From NCBI GenBank assembly GCA_013822735.1, contig PNKZ01000010.1, forward strand, positions 124,001 to 188,000: a stretch of 64,000 nt of DNA. Reading direction: 5' to 3'. Positions 35,245 through 44,800 of this stretch are shown one piece after another. The DNA is from Pirellula sp. (GTDB lineage: Bacteria > Planctomycetota > Planctomycetia > Pirellulales > PNKZ01). Both the position numbers and the translations under genes were made by a program. The notes below the pieces were generated by a model, which saw nothing but the letters and a program-made list of their open reading frames with translations, had not been told where the DNA came from and made no database searches. Position 1 is the stretch's first letter, and each line of letters starts with the position of its first letter.

Positions 35245-35755
35245 GCAAGGGAGATGTGGGGATAGGGGGAGATAGGGGAAGTAAGAAAGCACGGTGGAAG
35301 GAGTAGCTACTTGCGCTGCGGAACGACGACGCGGCGGAAGTCTGCTTTCTCATTGGCGAAGTTGATCAACAAACCAACTTCAAGTTTCGCAGCGTGCAGA
35401 TAAGACTTCAACTGAGCGTAGTGCGCCTTGCTCAGCTGCTCGACGACTTTCAGTTCTAAGATTATCTGGCCCTCGACCACGAGATCGAGTCGATGCACGC
35501 CGACATTAACACCCTGATATAGAATGTCGACGACCTTTTCGCATTCAAACGCCAAACCAGTGTTTGCGAAATCGACAAGCAACGCCTTCTGATAGATTGA
35601 CTCGTTAGACCCAGGTCCCAATTCACGGTGGACGCGAATCACGCTCTCAATAATTCTGCGGCTGATCTCATCGTCAAAACCCGAATCCACCCCCGTTCCC
35701 TCCTTTATCTTGTCTTCATCCCCACGATCTCCTCCTATCCCCTCATCTCCCTTGC
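35245..35755. mobile_element. Cassette: GxxExxY gene between inverted GGGAGAT repeats
   Basis: A 511-bp unit. The left end begins GCAAGGGAGATGTGGGGATA at 35245; the right end, read on the minus strand from 35755, begins GCAAGGGAGATGAGGGGATA. The first 29 bases of the two arms match at 27 positions, and the arms are inverted. The single gene inside is the GxxExxY protein. The arms belong to a family also present at 18054-18098 and 46497-46621. No transposase is encoded, and no target-site duplication was identified by eye, so mobility is inference. Confidence 0.6.
35307..35690 (-). CDS. GxxExxY protein
   Basis: A 127-residue protein with the motif GPGSNESIY (GSNESIY fits GxxExxY) about residue 25-35, and the block [44 protein letters not shown], which matches the PDDEXK_3-like GxxExxY family (Asp, then ELK, as in nuclease active sites). 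The starting codon is a GTG at 35690. Family members are found in several copies in some genomes, and their function is not established. Here it is the only gene within an inverted-repeat-bounded cassette. A nuclease-like role is inferred from the fold only. Confidence 0.85.
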   Translation of the reverse strand: MDSGFDDEISRRIIESVIRVHRELGPGSNESIYQKALLVDFANTGLAFECEKVVDILYQGVNVGVHRLDLVVEGQIILELKVVEQLSKAHYAQLKSYLHAAKLEVGLLINFANEKADFRRVVVPQRK

Positions 35756-35776
35756 TGCTTTCCGAACAAAGCGGAA

Positions 35777-37039
35777 TTATGAAGCCGGCTTCACGACCGA
35801 GAGGACGAACGTCGGGTTAAGTGCGTCGAAGCGGATGCGTTCGAGTTGGTGGGTGCCGCGGGCTACGTTAAGCATCCAGATGTTGGCATGGCCGGCTTTG
35901 CGCTGCAGCGTAGCTTGGAGTTCCGCGAGGTTTTCAATGCTGCCGGTGTTGGCCACGAGCCGGCCGCCCGGCTTCAGGCGTTCGTAGGCCAGGTCGACCA
36001 AGCGACCGATCTCGCGACCGAGGCCGCCGACGAACACCGCGTCGGGGTCGGGCAGACCGGTCCATGCTTCGGGCGCTTGGCCGAGCACCGGTTGCAAGTT
36101 GCGCACGCCGAAGCGTTCGGCATTAGAAACAATGAGGCCATGATCGGCCGGGTCCATTTCAATGGCATAGGTCGTGCCGCCCGAGGCAATCTTGGCGGCT
36201 TCGATCGCCACGGAGCCGCTTCCCGCGCCGATGTCCCACACGACGCTGCGTGGCCCCAGGTCCATTTCGGCCAAGGCCCACGTGCGTGCTTCGGCCGGCG
36301 TAAGCAACCCTTTCTTCGGCTTGGCTTGTTGAAACATCTCGTCGGGGTTGCCGAAGAGCCGTTGACCGATCGTTTCCACGGGCCGGTCCGGCACGTTCGG
36401 CTTGCGAATCAAAATCATGACGTTCAACGGACCAAACTCTTCGGCGGCGATCTCTTTCAGCTCGCCCTGCGTCACGCACTCATCCGGCGAGCCGAGGTTC
36501 TCACAGACATACGCCGTGAAATAGTCGATGCCGCGGTCGAGCAGCGCCTTGGCCACGCCGGCCGGCGAGTGTTGCTCGCTGGTGAACATGCCGACCTTTT
36601 CGGCCGAACGGATGCGCTCAATCGCATGTTCCAGCGTATGGCTCGCCAGATTGGTGAGATACGCTTCTTCCCAGTTCTCCTTAACGCGAGCGAACGCGAG
36701 TTGCATGCTGCTCACGTGCGGCACCACGTCGAAACGATTCTTGCCAAGCTTTTCGCAGAGGAAGCGCGAGATGCCGTAGAAAAGCGGATCGCCGGAAACA
36801 AGTACCACGGCGGTGCCCGACGCGTGCGCCGCCAAGCGCGCGACGACCGGTTCCAAGTTGGCCCCCAGCACGACGCGCTCGGCCGGCGACTTGGGAATGA
36901 GCCCGAGGGTATGGTCGCTGCCGACTAACAGCGAAGCGGAGGTAATCAGTCCCCGGGCGGCCGCGGTGATGCCGTCAAGGCCGTCGTCGCCGATGCCGAT
37001 GATGTAAATTCTGCCGCCCGCCTGCGAATCAATAGCCAC
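35777..37039 (-). CDS. cobL: Precorrin-6Y C5,15-methyltransferase (CbiE-CbiT fusion)
   Basis: A 420-residue cytoplasmic enzyme of cobalamin synthesis. Residues about 1-205 are a tetrapyrrole methylase domain (IYIIGIGDDGLDGITAAARGL, VLVSGDPLFYGISRFL); residues about 225-420 are the CbiT methyltransferase/decarboxylase domain with SAM motif VVWDIGAGSGSVAIEAA. Fusion of both halves is CobL. It uses a GTG start at 37039 with AGGA a few bases upstream. No other cob genes are in the window, so the pathway is scattered or incomplete locally. No cobalamin riboswitch was seen in the 260 bp upstream. Confidence 0.93.
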   Translation of the reverse strand: MAIDSQAGGRIYIIGIGDDGLDGITAAARGLITSASLLVGSDHTLGLIPKSPAERVVLGANLEPVVARLAAHASGTAVVLVSGDPLFYGISRFLCEKLGKNRFDVVPHVSSMQLAFARVKENWEEAYLTNLASHTLEHAIERIRSAEKVGMFTSEQHSPAGVAKALLDRGIDYFTAYVCENLGSPDECVTQGELKEIAAEEFGPLNVMILIRKPNVPDRPVETIGQRLFGNPDEMFQQAKPKKGLLTPAEARTWALAEMDLGPRSVVWDIGAGSGSVAIEAAKIASGGTTYAIEMDPADHGLIVSNAERFGVRNLQPVLGQAPEAWTGLPDPDAVFVGGLGREIGRLVDLAYERLKPGGRLVANTGSIENLAELQATLQRKAGHANIWMLNVARGTHQLERIRFDALNPTFVLSVVKPAS

Positions 37040-37301
37040 GGATTGGTCCTGCGATTGTGATTACGGCCGCACGTGCCGGCACGTGGGAATTGCGGTGCGA
37101 AATTGCACTGTGAAATGACGCTGAGAAACGGCATACGATAGCGCATTGTTCCTGCCAAGCTCGGGAAGTGTCAAGCGAGGCTTGTCTCGACGCGCGGGCC
37201 GTGCATTGAATCACACCCTCAGGCGCGGTAGAACGGCGAACTTCCCCGAGCCGGAAAACCGGCACCGACTTTCCGCATTCCGCCGCTCCTTGTGAACAAG
37301 T

Positions 37302-38291
37302 ATGAATAAGCCCCGCGTGCTCGTCACGCCGCCCACGCTCGATCGTCACACCGGACCCTATTACGACGTCCTGACGGCCGCCGGCTGCGAAGTGATCTAT
37401 CCCGATCTCGAGGCGCAGTTGATGCGACCCGAGGTGCTGGTCGAGCATTTAAACGGTATCGACGCGGTACTCTGCAGCGTCGAGCCGTATTCGCGCGACG
37501 TGCTGAGCCGCAGCAACCTCCGCTGCGTGGCACGCGTCGGCGTCGGGTACGATTCCGTCGATGTCGCGGCCGCCACCGATTTCGGCGTCCCGGTTTGCAT
37601 TACTCCGGGGACCAACGAACACTCCGTGGCCGAGCAAGCCTTCGCGTTGATCTTCAGCGTCTTTCGCGAGATCGCCGTACGCGACGGCGAAATTCGCGCC
37701 GGCGGCTGGCGTCGCAATAGCGTTCGCCGTTTGGCGGGCAACACGCTCGGGCTGGTCGGCCTCGGCCGCATCGGCAAGGCGATGATTCCCCGCGCGCACG
37801 GGCTGGGGCTCAAGGTCGTGGCCTATGATCCGTATGTCGATAAGTCGTTCGCCGCCACACACGACGTGCGCCTTTGCTCGTTTGAAGAATTGCTCGCGGT
37901 ATCCGACGTCGTCAGCTTACACATGCCCTGCACGGCGGAAACCACCGACCTGATCAACCGGCGCACGCTCGCGCTGATGAAACGCGACGCCGTGCTGATC
38001 AATACTTCGCGCGGCGGACTCGTCGACGAGGACGCGCTCTTCGAGGCGCTTGCGGAAGGCCGGATCTTCGGCGCCGGTCTCGACGTGCTTAAGCAGGAAC
38101 CCCCGCCTAAGAACCATCCGCTCTTCGCCTTGAAGAATGTAACGCTCGCGCCGCATATGGGCGGCATTGACCAAACGGCCCTCGATGCGATGGCCAAGCT
38201 CGCGGCCGAGTGCATTGTGAAATTGAGTCGCGGCGAAAACCCGGAAGGGTGCGTCGTCAATTCGCAGATTATGCCCGGTTGGAAGTGGTAG
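37302..38291 (+). CDS. D-isomer-specific 2-hydroxyacid dehydrogenase (PGDH-like)
   Basis: A 329-residue NAD-dependent dehydrogenase. The nucleotide-binding motif is GLVGLGRIGKA (about 150-160); catalytic residues are Arg in NTSRGG, Glu in DVLKQEPP and His in LAPHMGG. No ACT or other regulatory domain is present, so it is a short-form phosphoglycerate dehydrogenase-like enzyme, or a general D-2-hydroxyacid dehydrogenase. It precedes the two giant cytochrome genes by 54 bp on the same strand, which suggests they are co-transcribed and that the enzyme acts on a product of their pathway (inference). Confidence 0.9.
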   Translation: MNKPRVLVTPPTLDRHTGPYYDVLTAAGCEVIYPDLEAQLMRPEVLVEHLNGIDAVLCSVEPYSRDVLSRSNLRCVARVGVGYDSVDVAAATDFGVPVCITPGTNEHSVAEQAFALIFSVFREIAVRDGEIRAGGWRRNSVRRLAGNTLGLVGLGRIGKAMIPRAHGLGLKVVAYDPYVDKSFAATHDVRLCSFEELLAVSDVVSLHMPCTAETTDLINRRTLALMKRDAVLINTSRGGLVDEDALFEALAEGRIFGAGLDVLKQEPPPKNHPLFALKNVTLAPHMGGIDQTALDAMAKLAAECIVKLSRGENPEGCVVNSQIMPGWKW

Positions 38292-38345
38292 AACGTCGGG
38301 TCGCCAAGGTAGAATGCGGGCCACCATCGCCGACCTGCCGGCGCG

Positions 38346-41300
38346 ATGACTCCCGCCTTCCTTGAGACCCTGCCGATGCCGCTCGTTCGCGTCGCTTGGG
38401 CGACCACGATTCTCGCCGCCTTTACCGCAAGTTTTTTTGCCGTAAATGTGCGCGCCGCCGAACCGGTCGACGATATCGTCTCCGCGCCCCTCTCGCCGGA
38501 AGAATCGCGACGGGCGATCGTCGTTCGGCCCGGCTTCACGGTCGAACTCGTCGCCCACGAGCCGCTCGTCGTCGATCCCGTGGCCTTCGCCTGGGACGCT
38601 CAGGCCCGGCTCTGGGTCGTCGAAATGCACGACTACCCGCTCGGGCTCGACGGCCAAGGAAAGCCCGGCGGGCGCGTGAAGGTTCTCACCGACGACGACG
38701 GCGACGGTCGCTACGACCGCGCGACGACGTTTCTCGAAGGCCTGAAGTTTCCCACCGCCGTGTTTCCCTGGCGCGATGGCGCTCTCGTCTGTGCCGTGCC
38801 GGAAATCCTCTTCGCGCGCGATACCGACGGCGACGGCCGGGCCGACGAGCGTCGCACGCTTTACGCCGGCCTGCACGTCGGCAATCCACAGCACTTGGCC
38901 AACGGCCTCCGCTGGGGCCAAGACGGCTGGATCCATTGTGCCAACGGTGCGACGAAGACCGCGGTGAAATCGGTGCTCACGGGCAAGGAGGTCGACGTCG
39001 GCACGCGCGACTTCCGCATTCAACCTGAAACGGGAGACATCGAGCCGTTGGCCGGACGGTCGCAATACCTGCGCGAGCGAGACGATTGGGGCAACTGGTT
39101 CGGCAGTTCCAACAGCAATCCGCTCTATCACTTTCCTCTGGAAGAGCGTTACCTGCGGCGCAATCCGCATGCGACGTACCCGCTGATTCAACAAGACGTT
39201 TCCGAAACGCCCGGCGCGTCGCAAGTGTTTCCGGTCAGCCGCACGGTTGCGCGATTTAACGACCTGAGCCGCGCCAATCGTTTCACTTCGGCCTGCAGTG
39301 CCGCGATCTATCGCGACGAACACCTCGGCCCCGAGTTCTACGGCAACTCGTTCGTCTGTGAGCCGGTGCACAATCTCGTCCATCGCGAGATACTCACGCC
39401 GCAGCGCGCAACCTTTACCAGCCGCAGACCGGCAGACGAAGCCCGCACGGAATTTCTCGCATCCAGCGATAACTGGTTCCGCCCCTCCATGGTGCGCACC
39501 GGCCCCGACGGCGCCCTGTGGATCGCCGATATGTACCGCTTGGTGATCGAGCATCCCGAGTGGATTCCCAAAGAATGGCAAGCCAAGCTCGACTTGCGAG
39601 CCGGCAGCGACAAGGGGCGGATCTATCGCGTGTTCCCCACGGATCTGAAGCCTTGGCCGATGACGTCGCTGCATGAGCTGGGCCCGAAGGAACTCGTCGC
39701 CAAACTCGAAAGCGGCAACGGCACCGTGCGCGACTTGGCGATGCAACTGCTCGTCGAGCGCTACAAGGGCCAAAAAACGCGCACGCCGGAAGTCGGCAAG
39801 GCTGCCGATGCGCTTCACGCACTGTTTCGCGATTCGCCCAAGCCGACCGCCCGGCTCGACGCCATGTGCACGCTCGCGCTGCTCGACGACGAACTCGATA
39901 CGCTCGTGCTGCGCAAAGCCCTCGCCGACGCACATCCGGCCGTTCGCCGCTGGGCCTTGCGATTGGTCGACGCGGAGTTCCTGAAGCTCGACAAACATCT
40001 CCTGACCGAGGTGATCACAACCGCCGACGACTCCGACACGACGGTCCGTTTGCAGGCAATCTGCACGCTTGGCGACATCGACGAGCCTAGGGCCCGGGAA
40101 GCGCTGGCCGGTGCGATCAATCACGACATCCTTTGGGCCTATAGCCTCGAAGCCGGCGCGAGTTCGTTAAACTCTCGCAACCTCGCGACCGTGGCGACAA
40201 GACTTGTCGACGCAAATCTGGATCGCGCGTCGTTTTATTTTCCCGGCCTGTTTCGTTGCATCGGCGATTCGGCGATCGGACTCGGCGACTACACGGCCGT
40301 CGATCAAATGTTGCGAGCCGTCGTCGAAATGAAGGATGCGTCGCGCCGCGTGACGTCGGCCGCACAACTGCTCGATGCGTTCGGCCGTCGCGGAATGACG
40401 ATCGCACGACGCGGCGCGGAATCCGATGAAACACGCAAACAACGACTCGCAGACTTCGATCAACTCGTCGCTTCTGCGGGCAATTCCGTACTCGACGCTA
40501 AGTTACCGGAGAACATTCGCGTCGAGAGTCTGGCCTTGCTCTGCAGAAACCCCGAGCGCACGGCCGACGACCTGCGCATTCTTGGAACCTTACTTACGCC
40601 GCAAAGTTCCGAAACCCTGCAAACCGCGACAGTCGCCGCCGTCGCACGATGCGAAGAGGTCGCAGCACTCGATCTTCTCGTCTCTCGCTGGACCTCACTG
40701 GCGCCCGCGCGCAAGTCACAAATTCTCGACGCTTGCCTGGCGCGGAAGCCGTGGACGGAACGTCTACTCGACGCCGTCGACAAAAAGCGCATCTCCTCCG
40801 CCGAACTGGATGCAACGCGCACGCAAGCGCTGCTCAACCATTCCAGCAAAGAGCTGCGCACTAGAGCCGCGCAGGTCCTCGCGGCAACGGTGAACATCGA
40901 CCGACGTCGCGTGATCGACGAATATCAATCGGCTGTTTCGCTACAAGGCGACGCCGCGCGCGGGCGCGAAGCGTTCACCAGGTCGTGCGCGAATTGCCAC
41001 AAGCTCGGGGAAGTCGGACACGCCGTCGGGCCCGATCTCGCGGCCTTGTCGGATCGTCGGCCGGAAACGCTGCTCGTATCCGTCCTCGATCCGAACCGCG
41101 CCGTCGAATCGAAATATCTGGCCTACACTGCCGAGACTTCGGGCGGCCTCACTTTCACCGGCTTGCTCCTCTCCGAAGGGACGAACGATGTGACGCTCGC
41201 GCTCGCAGACGGGCGCCGGCAAGCGATCCTCCGGAGCGAACTCGAATTGTTCGCGAGCACCGCCAAGTCGTTCATGCCGGAAGGATTGGAAAAGGACCTG

Positions 41301-41792
41301 CCGCCGCAGAAGCTGGCCGACGTGCTGGCCTTCGTCGCTTCGACCCGACTCACGCCCAAGACCTTCGCGGGCAATACGCCGCAAGTCGTCAAGCCGGAAG
41401 CATTACGCGGCGAGTTCTATCTATTACCCGAACATGCCGAAATCTTCGGGCCGACGCTCGTCTTCGAGCCGAAGTTTTCGAACCTCGGCTACTGGAAAAG
41501 CACCGCCGATCGGGCCGAATGGGAACTCGACGTCGCGAAGGCCGGCACCTACGACGTGTGGCTGGAGTATGCCTTGCCGCCCGGCGCAGGGGGTGAGTTC
41601 GTGCTCGAAGTTCCCGATGCACGCTTGCGCGGCCGAAGCGAAAGTACGGGCAGTTGGGACCGGTATCGCACCATCGCTCTTGGCCCTCTCACGCTGGCCG
41701 CCGGGCGTCGGCGTCTCGTCGTTCGCGCCGACGGTGAGCCGAAAGAAGCCTTATTCGATTTGAAATCCGTGCGAGTCAAACCGCGCGAGTAG
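38346..41792 (+). CDS. Membrane-bound-dehydrogenase/c-type cytochrome giant with HEAT repeats
   Basis: A 1148-residue exported protein. After a signal peptide comes a propeller domain of the Planctomycetes/Verrucomicrobia membrane-bound-dehydrogenase type (PGFTVELVAHEPLVVDPVAFAWDAQARLWVVEMHDYP, DDDGDGRYD). Next are HEAT-type repeats (about 440-800), a single c-type cytochrome with CANCHKLGEVG (about residue 880), and a C-terminal beta domain (AGTYDVWLEYALPPGAGGEF, about 1050-1148) like a carbohydrate-binding module. The protein probably oxidises a sugar or polyol in the periplasm and passes electrons to the heme. It lies 23 bp before a second giant of related type. Confidence 0.85.
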   Translation: MTPAFLETLPMPLVRVAWATTILAAFTASFFAVNVRAAEPVDDIVSAPLSPEESRRAIVVRPGFTVELVAHEPLVVDPVAFAWDAQARLWVVEMHDYPLGLDGQGKPGGRVKVLTDDDGDGRYDRATTFLEGLKFPTAVFPWRDGALVCAVPEILFARDTDGDGRADERRTLYAGLHVGNPQHLANGLRWGQDGWIHCANGATKTAVKSVLTGKEVDVGTRDFRIQPETGDIEPLAGRSQYLRERDDWGNWFGSSNSNPLYHFPLEERYLRRNPHATYPLIQQDVSETPGASQVFPVSRTVARFNDLSRANRFTSACSAAIYRDEHLGPEFYGNSFVCEPVHNLVHREILTPQRATFTSRRPADEARTEFLASSDNWFRPSMVRTGPDGALWIADMYRLVIEHPEWIPKEWQAKLDLRAGSDKGRIYRVFPTDLKPWPMTSLHELGPKELVAKLESGNGTVRDLAMQLLVERYKGQKTRTPEVGKAADALHALFRDSPKPTARLDAMCTLALLDDELDTLVLRKALADAHPAVRRWALRLVDAEFLKLDKHLLTEVITTADDSDTTVRLQAICTLGDIDEPRAREALAGAINHDILWAYSLEAGASSLNSRNLATVATRLVDANLDRASFYFPGLFRCIGDSAIGLGDYTAVDQMLRAVVEMKDASRRVTSAAQLLDAFGRRGMTIARRGAESDETRKQRLADFDQLVASAGNSVLDAKLPENIRVESLALLCRNPERTADDLRILGTLLTPQSSETLQTATVAAVARCEEVAALDLLVSRWTSLAPARKSQILDACLARKPWTERLLDAVDKKRISSAELDATRTQALLNHSSKELRTRAAQVLAATVNIDRRRVIDEYQSAVSLQGDAARGREAFTRSCANCHKLGEVGHAVGPDLAALSDRRPETLLVSVLDPNRAVESKYLAYTAETSGGLTFTGLLLSEGTNDVTLALADGRRQAILRSELELFASTAKSFMPEGLEKDLPPQKLADVLAFVASTRLTPKTFAGNTPQVVKPEALRGEFYLLPEHAEIFGPTLVFEPKFSNLGYWKSTADRAEWELDVAKAGTYDVWLEYALPPGAGGEFVLEVPDARLRGRSESTGSWDRYRTIALGPLTLAAGRRRLVVRADGEPKEALFDLKSVRVKPRE

Positions 41793-41815
41793 CTTCCGTA
41801 ACTTTGAGATTTGCC

Positions 41816-44800
41816 ATGCCGTTTGTGAGCTTGCGAGGAAGCCGCCTTCCGCTAATTGCCGTCGTGTTGCTGCATTCCGCGGCGGTATTTGCCGTCGATG
41901 AAGAAGACGAAGACGAACCGAAAGTTTCGCCGGGACTCGTCGCCTCGTTCAGTTCGCGCGATCTCGCGGAACCCGCCGCCGTGCGAGTCGATACGGAAGT
42001 GCAATTTGTCTGGGGCCCCCAACGGCCCGACTTGCGTGTCTCCAGCGGGCCGTTCGTCGCGCGTTGGCAAGGATTGCTTTTCACGCAGGCTACGGGAGAT
42101 TACCGGTTCCACGTTTACGCCGGCGGCGGCCGTGTGGAATTGAGACTCAAGGGGCAAGCGCTGCTCGCCGTCGAAGCCAAGGAGCCGGCCTGGCATGTGA
42201 CCGAACCGCTGCGGCTCGGCTATGCCCACTCGCCGCTCGTGCTCACGTTTCATAAGACCGGCGAGGACGCCGTGCTGAAGCTCGATTGGAGCGGGCCGCA
42301 ATTCGCGGTCGAGCCGATTCCAGATCGCCATCTCTTTCACGACCCCAAGCAAACGCCGTCGGCCGCCTTTGAGGAAGGGCGCTCCCTCGTCCGCATGCTG
42401 CGCTGCTCGGCCTGCCATACCATTCCGACAGAACGCGACCACCTGCCGGCACCGGCTCTCACGCACCTTCGCGGCAACCTGCACCCGGAATGGATCGTCG
42501 AGCATCTCGTGTCACTCCCCTCGCCCCTTGCGGGAGAGGGGCCGGGGGTGAGGGGTGAGCCTACACATTCGAATGCCATAACGCTCACGCGCCGCATGCC
42601 GCACTTCGCCGTCACGAAGGAAGACGCCGAGGCCATCGCCGCCTACCTGCTCGATGCGTCCCGTTCGTCGCCGGAAGTGAAGTTGCCGAAGGTTCAGGTC
42701 GACGAACCGAAGAAGGCTACTGCGCCCGCCGTAACGCTCGACCCGCGTGCCGCCGAGGAAGCCAAGCGCGTGAAAGCGAAGTCGAAAGCGCGCCAAGACG
42801 CGAGCGTTCGCGAAGGGGAATTACTGGCCCGAAGCGTCGGCTGTTTGGCTTGTCATACGATCGGCACGCTCGGCACGGCGTCGCTCTTCTCCGGCGGCGA
42901 CCTCACGGAGATTGCCCGCAAGCGGCCGGCGGAATTCTTTCTGCGCTGGCTCGACAATCCGGCGGCGCTGAACGCACAGCACCGGATGCCGGTCTTCAAA
43001 CTCGCGAAACTCGAACGCGACGACCTCACGGCGTATCTGAGTACGCTGAAGGGAACCGCCGACTCCACTACCACACACCAGCCCCGACGCGCAAGCGAGG
43101 GGACTTCGGCCGTAGCAACTTCCAAAGACGCCCCCTCACCCGTCTCGGCTTCGCCGAGCCACCCTCTCCCGCAAGGGGCGAGGGGAGAGAAGAAGCAGGA
43201 AACCAAGGCCGATAAGTCGCTCGTCAACCGCGGACGAAAGCTTTTCACGTCGCAATCGTGTACGGCCTGCCATCGCGGTCCGGTGGAACTGCCGCCGGTC
43301 GACGCCGCGCCGGCCCTTACGGCGGCGCATATCGCCAAGCTCGGCGACAAGCTCGCGTCCGCATGTCTCGGCGAACCCCATGCCGGGAAGCCGCGCCCCG
43401 GCTATCGGCTCGATGAAGCACGGCGGAATGCGATCGTCGCCTATCTCCGCGCGGCCGTCGCTCCGGAGAAGAAAGAATCGCTCGTGCTCGACGGCCGCTT
43501 CGTGTTGCAAGAACGCAATTGCACGGCGTGCCATGCTCGCGGGCTCGGGCAGGGTCTCGCCGGCGAAGCGCCGCGCATTACGGCAGCCGAGCCGGAACTC
43601 CTGGCCGTGCAACCGGCGCTCTTGCCCCCTTCGCTCAACGGCGTCGGCGATAAACTTACCGAAGCCGCGCTCGACGACGCACTGCTGCTGAAACGGGATC
43701 CGCTCCGGCCTTGGCTGCGCGTGCGGATGCCGAAGTTTCCGCTGGCCGGCGAAGAACTATCGGCGCTCAAAGGGCATCTTGTCGACCACGATCGCATTCC
43801 CGATCTTCCGCCGCCGGCGGAAGCCGCAACCGCCGGTGATGACGAAACGGCGCAACGTCTCGCAGCCCGACGACTCGTTACGGCCGACGGCTTCGGCTGC
43901 ACGAGTTGCCATAAGATCGGCTCGTCGGAACCGGTCGGCATCACGAACATCGCAGCCCACGGCACCGACCTCACGCTTCTGGGCGACCGCATCCGCAAGC
44001 CCTGGTTCGATCGTTGGGTGCGCAACCCTTCGCGCATTATTCCGCGCATGGAAATGCCGGCGATCCAATTGCCCGTGAAAGGGGTGATGCACGACGACGT
44101 CAATCTGCAACTCGCCAGCGTCTGGAAAGTGCTCAACGAGCCCGGCTTCACGCCGCCGCTGCCGAACCCGGTGCGCATCGTACGCTCGCGCAACGTGCCG
44201 GGCTTGAAAGAACGTGCCAACATCTTGACCGACGTTTTCGTCGTCGACGGCAAGACCTACGACAGCGCCATCGTGATCGGTCTGCCGAACCGCCACAACG
44301 TGCTGTTCGATTTGGAAACCAATCGCCTCGTCGCCTGGTGGACCGGCGATACGGCACTACAGCGCACGAAGGGAAAGAGTTGGTACTGGGAAGCCGGCGG
44401 CGCAATGGTCTTCGCTGCGAACCCGGCAAGCGACCAGAAGCAAGACATTCCAGAATCGGTGGGCACAGGCCGTTTTTCGGAGCTGTTGCTCGGTCGCGGA
44501 AAAGATCGTTGGTTCGCCCCCAATCCGACGGGACAGAACATCGCAGTTCTCGATTCCTTTGAAAGCCGAACGAACGGTGCCGCCTTTTCTTATCGGATGA
44601 ACGACGCCTCGATTTCCCAAGAGTTCGAGACGCTGCCGCCCGACGAACGAGGGCAAGGCTTCCGCCGCACCGTCGAAATCGATGCGGAAAATCTCCCCGA
44701 AGATATGCGGCGTCAGTTAGACGGCGACGTCTTGGCAATTGCGCTTCGGCTCATTCCGTATTATGAGCCTTCGCTCGTTGCCGACCATCACAAGTTTGAA

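Noticed and set aside
37040-37301. Cobalamin riboswitch upstream of cobL
   Set aside because: No B12-box-like sequence or suitable pairing was seen; the region is an ordinary divergent promoter gap.
37917-40124. 735-residue open frame on the minus strand
   Set aside because: It lies antisense to two strongly supported genes (hydroxyacid dehydrogenase and the first giant), is rich in Arg/Gly/His and has no family motif.
42515-43188. Frameshift or pseudogene in the pentaheme cytochrome gene because of unusual linker sequence
   Set aside because: The frame is open throughout and heme motifs continue on both sides; the odd residues come from in-frame repeats.
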